From assembly GCA_963529665.1 (NCBI GenBank), contig CAUSAG010000003.1, forward strand, positions 1 through 64,000: 64,000 nt of DNA. Reading direction: 5' to 3'. This stretch comes from Kingella_B sp963529665 (lineage in GTDB: Bacteria; Pseudomonadota; Gammaproteobacteria; Burkholderiales; Neisseriaceae). Positions 25,605-33,157 of this stretch are shown in pieces (position 1 is the first letter of the stretch; each line of letters begins with the position of its first letter). The notes under the pieces are model-generated. The model was not told the DNA's origin. It saw nothing but the letters and a program-made list of their open reading frames with translations, and did not search any database. The translations under genes and the position numbers were made by a program.

Positions 25605-25955
25605 ATGGACAAAATTTTCTTACACGGGATGAAGGCGGATACGCTTATTGGCGTGTATGACTGGGAACGCCAGCATAAACAAACGCTTATCTTGGATTTG
25701 GACATTGTTTTGCCCGCCAACAGCCATCAAGACGACAACATTGAACACACCATTCATTATGGCGAAGTGTGCCAGCTTATCCGCCAAGAGCTTGCCGATT
25801 GCGATTTTAAATTGCTGGAAAGCCTCGCCGAATTTGTTGCCCAGCTTGTTTTTGAACACTATCCCACGCCGCAGCTGCGCTTGCGCGTGAGCAAGGCGGG
25901 CGTGTTGCCCGATGTGCGTGAAGTGGGGATTGAAATAGAACGCCACCGTGCTTAA
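25605..25955 (+). CDS. folB: Dihydroneopterin aldolase
   Basis: A 116-aa enzyme of folate synthesis converting dihydroneopterin to hydroxymethyl-dihydropterin and glycolaldehyde. Family signatures are FLHGMKADTLIGVYDWERQHKQ and the segments IHYGEVCQLI and LLESLAEFVA. It ends 4 nt before the ATG of the deacetylase-like gene, or overlaps it if the GTG at 25948 is used. It is divergent from plsY and near folC, the other folate gene in the window. Confidence 0.95.
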   Translation: MDKIFLHGMKADTLIGVYDWERQHKQTLILDLDIVLPANSHQDDNIEHTIHYGEVCQLIRQELADCDFKLLESLAEFVAQLVFEHYPTPQLRLRVSKAGVLPDVREVGIEIERHRA

Positions 25956-25959
25956 TCCG

Positions 25960-27108
25960 ATGAACTTGCTTTTTCGCAGCAAAACTTATTTGGGCAGCCT
26001 GAAACGCTTTGTAAACAAAGTGCGCCGTTGGGCGCGCATTCGTTTGCGCCATTTAATAGGCAGCCTGAAAAGCAAATTGCCAGCCAAGCCGCCGTTTCCC
26101 GTGATGCTGATGCTGCGGCAATATCGCTTTGTGCGCGCCAAATTGTTGCGCTTGCTGGCGATTAAGGGGCGCACGGCGTGGATATTTTCGCCCGCCTGCC
26201 TTGCCCATTTTGTGAACGGCGAGCATCCCGAAAGCCCGAAGCGGTTGGAAGCGATTGAGCGCGTGTTGCGCAAATCGGGCTTGTGGCATTTGCTGCAAAA
26301 AATTGAAGCCCCCGAAGTAACCGACATCCAGCTATCGCGTGTGCACACCCGCAAGTATTTGAACAGCTTGGAAAACCAAATCCCCAGCAATGGCACGGTG
26401 AAAATTGAAGAGGATACTTATCTTAGCCGCGACACGCTCGCCGCCGCCCGCCATGCCGCTGGCGCAGCCATCAAAGCGGTGGACATGGTGATGAAAAAGC
26501 AAGCCAAAAACGCCTTTTGCGCCATCCGACCGCCTGGCCATCACGCCCATGCCGATAAGGCCGCAGGCTTTTGTTTTATCAACAATGTTGCCGTTGCTGC
26601 CATGCACGCCATCGCCGAATACCGCTTGGCGCGGGTGGCGATTGTGGATTTTGATTTGCATCATGGCGATGGCACGGAAGATATTTTTCGCGATGATCCG
26701 CGCGTAATGCTGCTCTCGTCGTTTGAGCATCCGCTGTATCCGTTTAGCGGCGTGCCGTTTACGGGCAGCAATCCGAATGTGATTAACTCGCCGCTCAAAG
26801 CGGGTGATGGCAGCGATGCGTTCCGCGATGTGGTGCGCGCCCAATGGCTGCCGCGCCTTGCCAGCTTTCGCCCGCAGATGATTTTTTTTGCCGCAGGCTT
26901 TGATGCCCACCGCAACGACGATTTGGGGCATCTGAACCTAACCGAAGCCGATTATGAATGGATAACCAAAAAAATCATGCTGATTGCCAATCGCCACAGC
27001 CAAGGGCGGATTGTTTCGGTGCTAGAAGGCGGCTATAAGCTCACCAGCCTTGCCAAAAGCGCGAAAGCGCATATTGCGTGTTTGGTGAAGGCGAGTCCGT
27101 TTATTTGA
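25960..27108 (+). CDS. Histone deacetylase family protein (acetoin-utilisation/amidohydrolase type)
   Basis: A ~382-aa zinc-dependent deacetylase-fold protein. The catalytic segments are clear: FCAIRPPGHHAHADKAAGFC, VAIVDFDLHHGDGTEDIF (Zn ligands Asp/His) and FFAAGFDAHRNDDLG. Bacterial members act on acetylated amines or lysines; the substrate is not predictable here. The catalytic domain begins around residue 70. The first ~65 residues are basic and include two DUS-encoded GSLK segments, an apparent clade-specific extension. ATG 25960 was chosen; GTG 25948 overlapping folB is possible. Confidence 0.88.
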   Translation: MNLLFRSKTYLGSLKRFVNKVRRWARIRLRHLIGSLKSKLPAKPPFPVMLMLRQYRFVRAKLLRLLAIKGRTAWIFSPACLAHFVNGEHPESPKRLEAIERVLRKSGLWHLLQKIEAPEVTDIQLSRVHTRKYLNSLENQIPSNGTVKIEEDTYLSRDTLAAARHAAGAAIKAVDMVMKKQAKNAFCAIRPPGHHAHADKAAGFCFINNVAVAAMHAIAEYRLARVAIVDFDLHHGDGTEDIFRDDPRVMLLSSFEHPLYPFSGVPFTGSNPNVINSPLKAGDGSDAFRDVVRAQWLPRLASFRPQMIFFAAGFDAHRNDDLGHLNLTEADYEWITKKIMLIANRHSQGRIVSVLEGGYKLTSLAKSAKAHIACLVKASPFI

Positions 27109-27300
27109 GGCAGCCTGAAAACGCGCATAATGCCGTTTCAGGCTGCCTATGGCTGTTTATCCATCTGCCCTATGGTACAAAGGCAGCCTGAAAACGAACG
27201 AAGTGAGTTTCGGCGAAGCCAAAACAAGCACAGCATGTTTTATCAGCGCGCCCCATTTTCAGGCTGCCTAATTACTCCCCTGTTTTTCCCATTACCCACC

Positions 27301-28188
27301 ATGACCCCCAGCAAATTCCACCGTATCGGCATTCTCACCCGCCCCAACACGCCCGACATCGCCCCCATCATCCACGATCTCATCGCCTTTTTGCACGCGC
27401 AGCAACTCGCCATCGTGATAGACAAACCCTGCGCCGACAACGGTTTAGTCAGCGAAGACGACCAGCAACTTTGCGCCATCAGCGACAACATCGGGCAAGA
27501 TTGCGACCTGATTTTGGTGCTCGGCGGCGATGGCACGTTTCTTTCCGCCGCCCGCAAAGCCGCGCCCTACCGCGTGCCGCTGATTGGCGTAAACCAAGGG
27601 CATTTGGGCTTTTTAACCCAAGTGCCACGCGAAAACATGGTTGCCGAGCTCAGCAAAATGCTGGCGGGCGATTATTTGGTAGACGACTGCATTTTGCTGG
27701 AAACCACCGTGCAGCGCGGCAGCGAAACGATTTATCACGGCATCGCGCTCAACGATGTGGTGCTGTCGCGCGGTGGCGCAGGGCAAATTATTGAATTTGA
27801 AGTGTTTATCAACAACGAATTTGTGTACACCCAGCGCAGCGATGGCTTAATTGTGTCCACGCCCACAGGCTCAACCGCCTACGCGCTGGCGGCGGGCGGC
27901 CCGATTTTGCAAACCGCCATCCGCGCCCTGACGCTGGTGCCGATTTGCCCGCAATCCATGACCAACCGCCCGATTGTGATTGGCGATGCCAACGAAATCC
28001 GCATTTTGATTACCAAAGCGGGCGACGCGCGCGTGCATTACGATGGGCAATCGTTTGTGGACATTCAAAACATGGATGAAATCATCATCTACCGCTACCA
28101 CAACGAATTGCGCGTGCTGCATCCGAATAGTTATCAGTATTACAAGACGTTGCGGCAAAAATTGCATTGGGGAGAGCAGTTGATTTGA
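27301..28188 (+). CDS. nadK: NAD kinase
   Basis: A 295-aa enzyme phosphorylating NAD to NADP. It has the GGDG motif in LVLGGDGTF (residues 75-78) and the C-terminal motif VSTPTGSTAYALAAGGPIL. The start at 27301 (MTPSKFHRIGIL) matches the usual N-terminus; the ~190 bp before it contain only DUS repeats and one DUS-linked tail repeat. An inverted DUS pair (28208-28248) follows. Confidence 0.95.
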   Translation: MTPSKFHRIGILTRPNTPDIAPIIHDLIAFLHAQQLAIVIDKPCADNGLVSEDDQQLCAISDNIGQDCDLILVLGGDGTFLSAARKAAPYRVPLIGVNQGHLGFLTQVPRENMVAELSKMLAGDYLVDDCILLETTVQRGSETIYHGIALNDVVLSRGGAGQIIEFEVFINNEFVYTQRSDGLIVSTPTGSTAYALAAGGPILQTAIRALTLVPICPQSMTNRPIVIGDANEIRILITKAGDARVHYDGQSFVDIQNMDEIIIYRYHNELRVLHPNSYQYYKTLRQKLHWGEQLI

Positions 28189-28207
28189 GGGGCATTGGAA
28201 AGATTAA

Positions 28208-28248
28208 AGGCAGCCTGAAACGAGGGAATATTCGTTTTCAGGCTGCCT
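28208..28248. terminator. Inverted-DUS terminator after nadK
   Basis: DUS 28208-28220 and complement 28236-28248, followed by TTT, 20 nt after the nadK stop. Confidence 0.7.
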
Positions 28249-28287
28249 TTGGTGGAATTAAGGCGGCCTGAAAATGGTTTGGGCTTT

Positions 28288-28594
28288 GTGGTTAGCATTC
28301 GTTTAGCTTTAACCATGCGTCTCGTGCCGACGGGGCACTTACTTTCTTTGCTTCGCCAAAGTGTGAACCTGCATTCATCATCCACGCGACAGCTTTTGCG
28401 TCCTAAAAACATGGCTACGGCGTTGCAAATGCTCGCAAGGTGTCCAACCTTGCTGCGCTTTGCGCCTTGCATCCATGCTTTTATGCCGCAAAATCTATTC
28501 ACGCGGATAATGAACACAGGTTCAAAGCAAAAGAAAGGCGACCCCGACGTGCAGGTTTGGCTGCGCCAAACTTCCCTCACTGCGCATCCTTCCG
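28288..28594. repeat. Dispersed repeat block A, interrupted by a MITE-like element
   Basis: 28288-28360 and 28525-28594 match the continuous block A at 7077-7224 (for example TTAACCATGCG, GGGGCACTT, AAAGGCGACCCCGACGTGCAGG). The 28364-28524 insertion splits them. No gene is supported in the 28189-28707 gap. Confidence 0.75.
28364..28524. mobile_element. MITE-like inverted-repeat element, nested in block A
   Basis: The ends are inverted: TGAACCTGCATTCATCATCC (28364-28383) at the left and, on the opposite strand, TGAACCTGTGTTCATTATCC at the right (28505-28524). The interior shares CGCAAGGTGTCCAACCTTGC with the element at 56514-56652. About 160 bp and no ORF, so it is non-autonomous. The uninterrupted repeat at 7.1 kb shows the ancestral empty site. 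Confidence 0.75.
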
Positions 28595-28640
28595 GGAAAT
28601 GTTATGCAACGCAAGAGCGGGTTAAAAAATACAATTTGTC

Positions 28641-28669
28641 TTGCAAAAGTTTTATGAAACACGTATATT
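28641..28669 (+). promoter_or_regulatory. Sigma70 promoter of the yqjD-like operon
   Basis: TTGCAA (28641-28646), a 17-bp spacer and TATATT (28664-28669), 38 bp before the first start codon. It lies just after the block A repeat, in AT-rich DNA. Confidence 0.65.
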
Positions 28670-28707
28670 CAGAACTTCCCAACCAACCTCTTTTTAAGGA
28701 GAAACTT

Positions 28708-29040
28708 ATGAGCCGTAAAAATACTCGCAACGATAACGATTTCGAAACCCAAAAAGAAGCCCTGTTGAAAGAAGTTCGCAGTGTTTTGGGCGAGGTGGAA
28801 AGCCTTTATGATACAGGCGTTGAGCGTGGTGCGGAAGAAGCCCGTGAACTGACCGAAAAACTGAAACAACGTTTGAGTGATGCGCAGGCGAAATTTAAAG
28901 ATTTTGAAGAGGCTACTGTTGAAAAAGTAAAAGATTCTGCTAAAGCCGCTGACGAATACATTAACGACAAACCGTATTATGCTATGGGTTTTGCCGCATT
29001 GGCCGGTTTGGTAGTAGGCGTGTTGATTAACCGTCGTTAA
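28708..29040 (+). CDS. DUF883 family (YqjD/ElaB-like) membrane-anchored protein
   Basis: A 110-aa protein. The N-terminal two-thirds is a charged amphipathic helix (EALLKEVRSVLGEVESLYDTG ... EELTEKLKQRL-like), and the C-terminal membrane anchor YYAMGFAALAGLVVGVLINRR is diagnostic of YqjD/ElaB. E. coli homologues tether ribosomes to the inner membrane in stationary phase. AAGGAG lies 8 nt before the ATG. First gene of a three-gene operon with YqjE- and YqjK-like genes. Confidence 0.9.
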   Translation: MSRKNTRNDNDFETQKEALLKEVRSVLGEVESLYDTGVERGAEEARELTEKLKQRLSDAQAKFKDFEEATVEKVKDSAKAADEYINDKPYYAMGFAALAGLVVGVLINRR

Positions 29041-29136
29041 AACACACTCTTGCTGCCCTTGCAGGCTGCTTTTCGTAACACAACCTGCGTTCATGCCGAT
29101 GAATGCAGGTTTTTTTAACCATAAAAGGCTGCCGAA

Positions 29137-29562
29137 ATGAATATTGCCCAAGAAATCCGACAAATCAAAACCCTGATGGTACAGGGCGTACAGTTGTTGC
29201 TGCTGCGGTTGCGGCTTTTGCGCCTGGATTTGGGTGCGAAGCTCACCGACATCATTATCGTGCTGGCCATGCTCGCCGTTATCGCCGTTGCGTTGCTGGT
29301 TGGGCTGATTTCGCTGTTGTTCGGTTTGCAGGCGGTGTTGCCCGAAGCCGCGAAGCCTTGGGTGTTTTTCGGCGTCTGTGCGGTGTGTCTGCTGGCGATT
29401 GTGTTATTGGCATGGCGTATTCCGTCGATTTTACAGCGCAACGTACAGCAAATCAGCCAAACGCTGAGTGATATGCAGGACGATTTGAACCGCCTGTGCG
29501 AAACCGTTTCGCCCGACGACATATCGTCCGACATCGTAGAAGGAGAACGCTATGACCCGTGA
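29137..29562 (+). CDS. Phage-holin-superfamily DUF1469 (YqjE-like) membrane protein
   Basis: A 141-aa protein with two adjacent membrane helices (IIIVLAMLAVIAVALLVGLI and WVFFGVCAVCLLAIVLLAW) flanked by amphipathic helices, the layout of putative Actinobacterial Holin-X/YqjE proteins. Despite the family name it is not a phage gene here: it lies between YqjD- and YqjK-like genes. It overlaps the next gene by 11 nt, implying translational coupling. Confidence 0.85.
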   Translation: MNIAQEIRQIKTLMVQGVQLLLLRLRLLRLDLGAKLTDIIIVLAMLAVIAVALLVGLISLLFGLQAVLPEAAKPWVFFGVCAVCLLAIVLLAWRIPSILQRNVQQISQTLSDMQDDLNRLCETVSPDDISSDIVEGERYDP

Positions 29563-29908
29563 AGAAGAACGCGAACTGTTGGAGTTGCAGGCGGAACTGT
29601 CGCGGCTGAAAATTAAGGCCGCACAGCTAAAACGTGCCCGAAACCGCGCACGGGACCGCAGCCATGCTGCCGTTCACGCCTTTTTGAATTTCAAACAACT
29701 GGCCAACAGTGCAGGCAGCCTGATCAGCAACCGCCAACTGTTCAAAATCGCCATGTTGCCCACGCGCTGGCAATACCGATTGTTAATCGGCGGCGCACTT
29801 TTGGCGTGGGAATACTGGCGTTTGCAGCAGAATAATTGGCGTCCTACGAAAAAAAATAACATTATCGACGTGACGCCCAAATATCCGAAACTGCCATACC
29901 GCGAGTGA
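29552..29908 (+). CDS. YqjK-like protein
   Basis: A 118-aa protein with an N-terminal charged coiled coil (MTREEERELLELQAELSRLK ...) and a C-terminal hydrophobic stretch (YRLLIGGALLAWEYWRL). It resembles YqjK of the yqjDEK envelope operon. Its start codon lies inside the end of the YqjE-like gene. A strong terminator at 29945 closes the operon. Assignment rests mainly on context plus the coiled-coil N-terminus. Confidence 0.7.
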   Translation: MTREEERELLELQAELSRLKIKAAQLKRARNRARDRSHAAVHAFLNFKQLANSAGSLISNRQLFKIAMLPTRWQYRLLIGGALLAWEYWRLQQNNWRPTKKNNIIDVTPKYPKLPYRE

Positions 29909-29941
29909 ACGAACCGTATCGGCAATGCGGTTTGGCGAATG

Positions 29942-29986
29942 AAAAAGCAGCCTGCACCTTTGTTTTCAAGGTGCAGGCTGCTTTTT
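29942..29986. terminator. Terminator built from an inverted pair of a foreign DUS dialect
   Basis: AAGCAGCCTGCA (29945-29956) and its reverse complement (29972-29983) form a stem extended to AAAAAGCAGCCTGCACCTT / AAGGTGCAGGCTGCTTTTT, with an ~8-nt loop. It works in both directions for the convergent yqj operon and TraB gene. The core is the 12-mer dialect AAGCAGCCTGCA, not the local AGGCAGCCTGAAA. Confidence 0.9.
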
Positions 29987-29999
29987 GCCGTGTCCTGCC

Positions 30000-30995
30000 T
30001 TAACGCCACACTTTCAATCCGGGTTCGGGCGTTACCGTGTAGCCTTCCTGCCGCAGCAGGGCAATCAACCCTTGGCTGCCCATCAAGTGTGCTGCGCCCA
30101 CGGCAAACAAAGTCGGCTGCTGCGCCATTTCCTGCTTCATTTTCGGCAGCCAGTTTTTGTTCCGCGCAATCAGCAAATCCTGCACGAACCACTCGTTAAC
30201 GGCTTCCTGCTGCGGTAGGGGCAGCGACGTGGTTTTATTGTTCGGGTCGGGTGAGAGAGTTTTGGCGTGCAGGGCGGGCATTTTGTGGAATTCTCCCTGC
30301 CGGTATGCCGCTTCCAAAGCCTTGCTTTTTTCCGAGTCTTCAGGATGGGCCACCCAGTCGTTCAGCATGGCCACCGCCAAATCGTCGGGAATCAGCGCGA
30401 AATACATCGTTGCTTCGGTGTGGGTTTCCAATGCGCCGTGTTCTTTGCCCAGCCGCGCCGTTTCTTGATAAATAAAACTTTCCGCGCCGGTGTTGCCGTC
30501 TTCGTCCTTATCGCGCAAACCCATGATGAACAGCACGCCCACCCAAGGTTTCACATCTTTCAGGTTTTGCGATAAAACTTTGCCTTCGGGATAGGTATTC
30601 ATCTGCCGCACCAGCGAATCAAACGATTGCCGCCCCATTTTTTCCGGTAGCGGTACATCGCTTTTCATGGCATTTTGCGCCAGGTTTTTGATTTCGGCTT
30701 CGGGAGGTTCGCTGACCACTTCGGTGATGATTTTTTGGTTTCGGGCAATTAAATCCGTCAGGGCAGGGTTCATGGCGTCGCCTTTTTTGCCGATGTGGTA
30801 TGTGCCCAGCAGGTAAGAATCGGGCTGGCCTTCGCGGTGGATTTTCCACACGTTGCTTTCCAGTTTGACCGCATTCCAGTCCATCTGCACCCTGGCATAT
30901 TGCTTGGCCGGTGCAATGGCCGCTTTCGGCTGTTTGTCCTGATACAGTTTCCAGGCGATATTGCCCGCTTGGAGCAAAAAGGCCACCGCCAGCAT
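30000..30995 (-). CDS. TraB/GumN family protein, N-terminus altered by a repeat
   Basis: A TraB/GumN (Tiki-like) metalloprotease-fold protein. It has the N-terminal motif LLGTYHIGKKGDAMNPAL (the family GT.H), a central EVVSEPPEAEI (the family E) and the C-terminal FAVGAAHLMGSQGLIALLRQEGY. One N-terminal membrane helix puts the domain outside the cytoplasm. The open frame continues upstream to 31268, but codons beyond ~31030 are dispersed repeat block B (…SAASSHAPKK) and then DUS. The original start has probably been replaced by the repeat. ATG 30995 is a conservative choice; ATG 31139 within the repeat is the alternative. Neither has a Shine-Dalgarno. Confidence 0.75.
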   Translation of the reverse strand: MLAVAFLLQAGNIAWKLYQDKQPKAAIAPAKQYARVQMDWNAVKLESNVWKIHREGQPDSYLLGTYHIGKKGDAMNPALTDLIARNQKIITEVVSEPPEAEIKNLAQNAMKSDVPLPEKMGRQSFDSLVRQMNTYPEGKVLSQNLKDVKPWVGVLFIMGLRDKDEDGNTGAESFIYQETARLGKEHGALETHTEATMYFALIPDDLAVAMLNDWVAHPEDSEKSKALEAAYRQGEFHKMPALHAKTLSPDPNNKTTSLPLPQQEAVNEWFVQDLLIARNKNWLPKMKQEMAQQPTLFAVGAAHLMGSQGLIALLRQEGYTVTPEPGLKVWR

Positions 30996-31024
30996 GACGG
31001 AGGTAAACCCCGACCAAAATTTGC

Positions 31025-31310
31025 GCTTTTTCGGCGCGTGCGAACTAGCCGCGCTTTGCGCGTCGTCGGACAAGCGTACGCTTTTTCCCGAAAAAAGAAT
31101 GCTGCGTTCGGCTGGACGTAGGGGCGAGAGCAGTAGCATCAAACGTTTGTGATGGATTAGGCAGCCTGAAAGGCAATCTATCCAGCAAAAAAACGTTTGG
31201 CTTAATACCAAACAATTTTTGTTTTTTGGATTGTGAAACGGCATCATACAGGCACAACATGGCATCAATAGGCAGCCTGAAAACCAAAAAATACCGTTTT
31301 CAGGCTGCCT
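31025..31310. repeat. Dispersed repeat block B plus DUS terminator cassettes
   Basis: 31030-31140 matches 7225-7330 (block B). It is followed by a DUS-linked hairpin cassette (31160-31226, AACGTTTGG…CCAAACAATTTTTG) and an inverted DUS pair (31270-31282 / 31298-31310) that terminates the MFS gene side. No independent gene is seen. Confidence 0.75.
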
Positions 31311-31328
31311 CTATCTTCCCCCATCCTC

Positions 31329-32729
31329 CTAGCGTTCAATCAAATTCTCCCCATCCAGCCGATGCAATCGCGCGAAAATCAAACCCGAAAACAAGGTAAA
31401 GCCGCCAATCGCCAAAAAGGTGCAGCGAAACGCAGTTTGCACATTGCCCGCCAAGGCAGGCAGCGTGGAGAAATAATGCAGCAATGCCGCGCTAATTGCC
31501 GTGCCAAAGCCCACAGCAAGCTGTTGGTTTACCGACATCAAGCTGGTGCCGCTGGCGGCTTGGTAGGGGCGTACATCCGCTAGCGTGATGGTGTTCATGC
31601 CTGTGAACTGGATGGAGTTGCACGCGCCCAAAAGCAGCAGCAGCGGCGTAAGCAGCCAAAGCGGCGTGCTGGCGGAGGGCAGGGCGAGCAGCATAATCAT
31701 CGCGCCGATAATCACGGTGTTGCTCATCAGCATTTTGCGGTAGCCAAAGCGCCTAACCAGCGGTTTTACCAGCGATTTGGCGAAAATAGACGCGGCGGCA
31801 ATCGGGGCTAACGCCCAGCCTGACACGGTGGCGCTGTGCCCAAAGCCCACTTGCAGCAGCAGGGGCAGCATAAACGGCAGCGAACTCATGCCGATGCGCC
31901 CCGACAGGTTGCCCAGCAGCCCCACGCGATAGGTGCGCACTTTGAGCAGATTTTTGTCGTACAACGGCTCGGCGGTGCGCTTGGCGTGCCACACATAGCC
32001 CGCCAGCGCGGCGATGCCCAGCAGCATCAAGCCGCCCGCCAGCCATGCTTCATCGGCGCGTTGCAGCGTTTCCACCGCCACGCTTAGCCCGACCGCGCCC
32101 ATGCCGAATAGCAAAAATCCCGCCAAATCAAATTTGCGTGGGGCGGCAACTTGCGCAAAATCGGGCATAATTTTGAGCGTGAGATACGCCGCCGCCAGCC
32201 CCACGGGCAGGTTAATCAAAAAAATCCAATGCCAAGAGGCGTATTCCACCAAGTAGCCGCCCACAATCGGCCCGATAATCGGTCCGATGAGCGCGGGCAT
32301 CACCACATAGTTCATCATGCTGATGAGCTGGGTTTTGTCGTAGGCGCGCACCATCACAAGGCGCGGCACGGGGGTCATCATTGCGCCGCCAATGCCTTGC
32401 ACCACGCGGGCGGCAACCAGCAGCGGCAAGTTGGTGGCGGCGGCGCACAGGGCAGAGCCGAGCACAAAAACCAGCATCGCGCCAAAAAACACTTGGCGGA
32501 TGCCGAAGCGGTCGCTGAGCCAGCCGCTTAACGGCATCAACAGCGCGAGCGTGAGCGCGTAGGAAACCACGGCGGATTGCATTTGCAGCGGCGATTCGTG
32601 CAGGTCGGCTGCCATGGTGGGCAGCGCGGTGTTGAGCACGGTGGCGTCCAGCATGTGCATAAAGACGGCGGTGGCAAGGAGCAGGGGGAGCAGGCGGTGG
32701 GGTTGGGTGGGGGTGGTTTGGGTAGTCAT
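31329..32729 (-). CDS. MFS multidrug exporter, DHA2 (EmrB/QacA, MdtD-like) family
   Basis: A 466-aa polytopic transporter. DHA2 signatures are LDATVLNTALPTMAADL at the first helix, GWLSDRFGIRQVF (MFS motif A), RVVQGIGGAMMTP (motif B-like) and GPIIGPIVGGYL (motif C of antiporters). It is expected to export drugs or metabolites by proton antiport across the inner membrane. Closest in layout to MdtD/YegB. The start at 32729 lacks a strong Shine-Dalgarno. The substrate is unknown. Confidence 0.92.
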   Translation of the reverse strand: MTTQTTPTQPHRLLPLLLATAVFMHMLDATVLNTALPTMAADLHESPLQMQSAVVSYALTLALLMPLSGWLSDRFGIRQVFFGAMLVFVLGSALCAAATNLPLLVAARVVQGIGGAMMTPVPRLVMVRAYDKTQLISMMNYVVMPALIGPIIGPIVGGYLVEYASWHWIFLINLPVGLAAAYLTLKIMPDFAQVAAPRKFDLAGFLLFGMGAVGLSVAVETLQRADEAWLAGGLMLLGIAALAGYVWHAKRTAEPLYDKNLLKVRTYRVGLLGNLSGRIGMSSLPFMLPLLLQVGFGHSATVSGWALAPIAAASIFAKSLVKPLVRRFGYRKMLMSNTVIIGAMIMLLALPSASTPLWLLTPLLLLLGACNSIQFTGMNTITLADVRPYQAASGTSLMSVNQQLAVGFGTAISAALLHYFSTLPALAGNVQTAFRCTFLAIGGFTLFSGLIFARLHRLDGENLIER

Positions 32730-33157
32730 AAGGCAGGGGGTGTAAGGCAGCCTGAAAACCTAAAATGGCGGCTAAAAAACGTTTTAACTTCGCTGAAACT
32801 TGCTACGCTCGTTTTCAGGCTGCCTTTGTTTGCTTTATCAACAGCCGATAGATAGCGCGTTGGCGGCTCGCCGACATTTTCGGGAAAACAATGCGCCACT
32901 CCTAATTCTGCGCGCGATGTGGTGGCGACGAGCCGTTGCTGTTCCATTTGGCTACGCTGAACTGTGTTTTCAGGCTGCCTTTAATCTGCGCCATCGTGTT
33001 TACAAGGATGAAATCGTTTAGGCAACATTGCCAGAGTGCAATAGGCAGCCTGAAAAAGCGAAAAACAGCCGCTAACAATGTTTTAGCTTCGCTGAAACGC
33101 GCTTCACTCGTTTTCAGGCTGCCTCACAATGCGAACACTATCCACGCCCTCTCGCGT
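32730..33157. repeat. Gene-free gap with DUS-linked tail repeats
   Basis: About 430 bp without a credible gene. It holds four DUS copies. Two of them (32781-32824 and 33080-33124) carry the same ~30-bp extension with the pattern TTTAxCTTCGCTGAAAC…CGTTTTC. Between them, 32850-32950 contains a short hairpin-forming stretch (GGCGGCTCGCC) of unknown origin. The same DUS-linked tail occurs elsewhere in the window. Confidence 0.6.

Noticed and set aside
29137..29562. Holin-like gene as evidence of a prophage
   Set aside because: The holin-superfamily match is the YqjE-like member of a yqjD/E/K operon; no other phage genes are nearby.
32726..32947. 73-codon minus-strand frame in the gap after the MFS gene
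   Set aside because: Largely DUS-derived peptide (NKGSLKTS, FRFSGCL) with no ribosome binding site; treated as repeat DNA.
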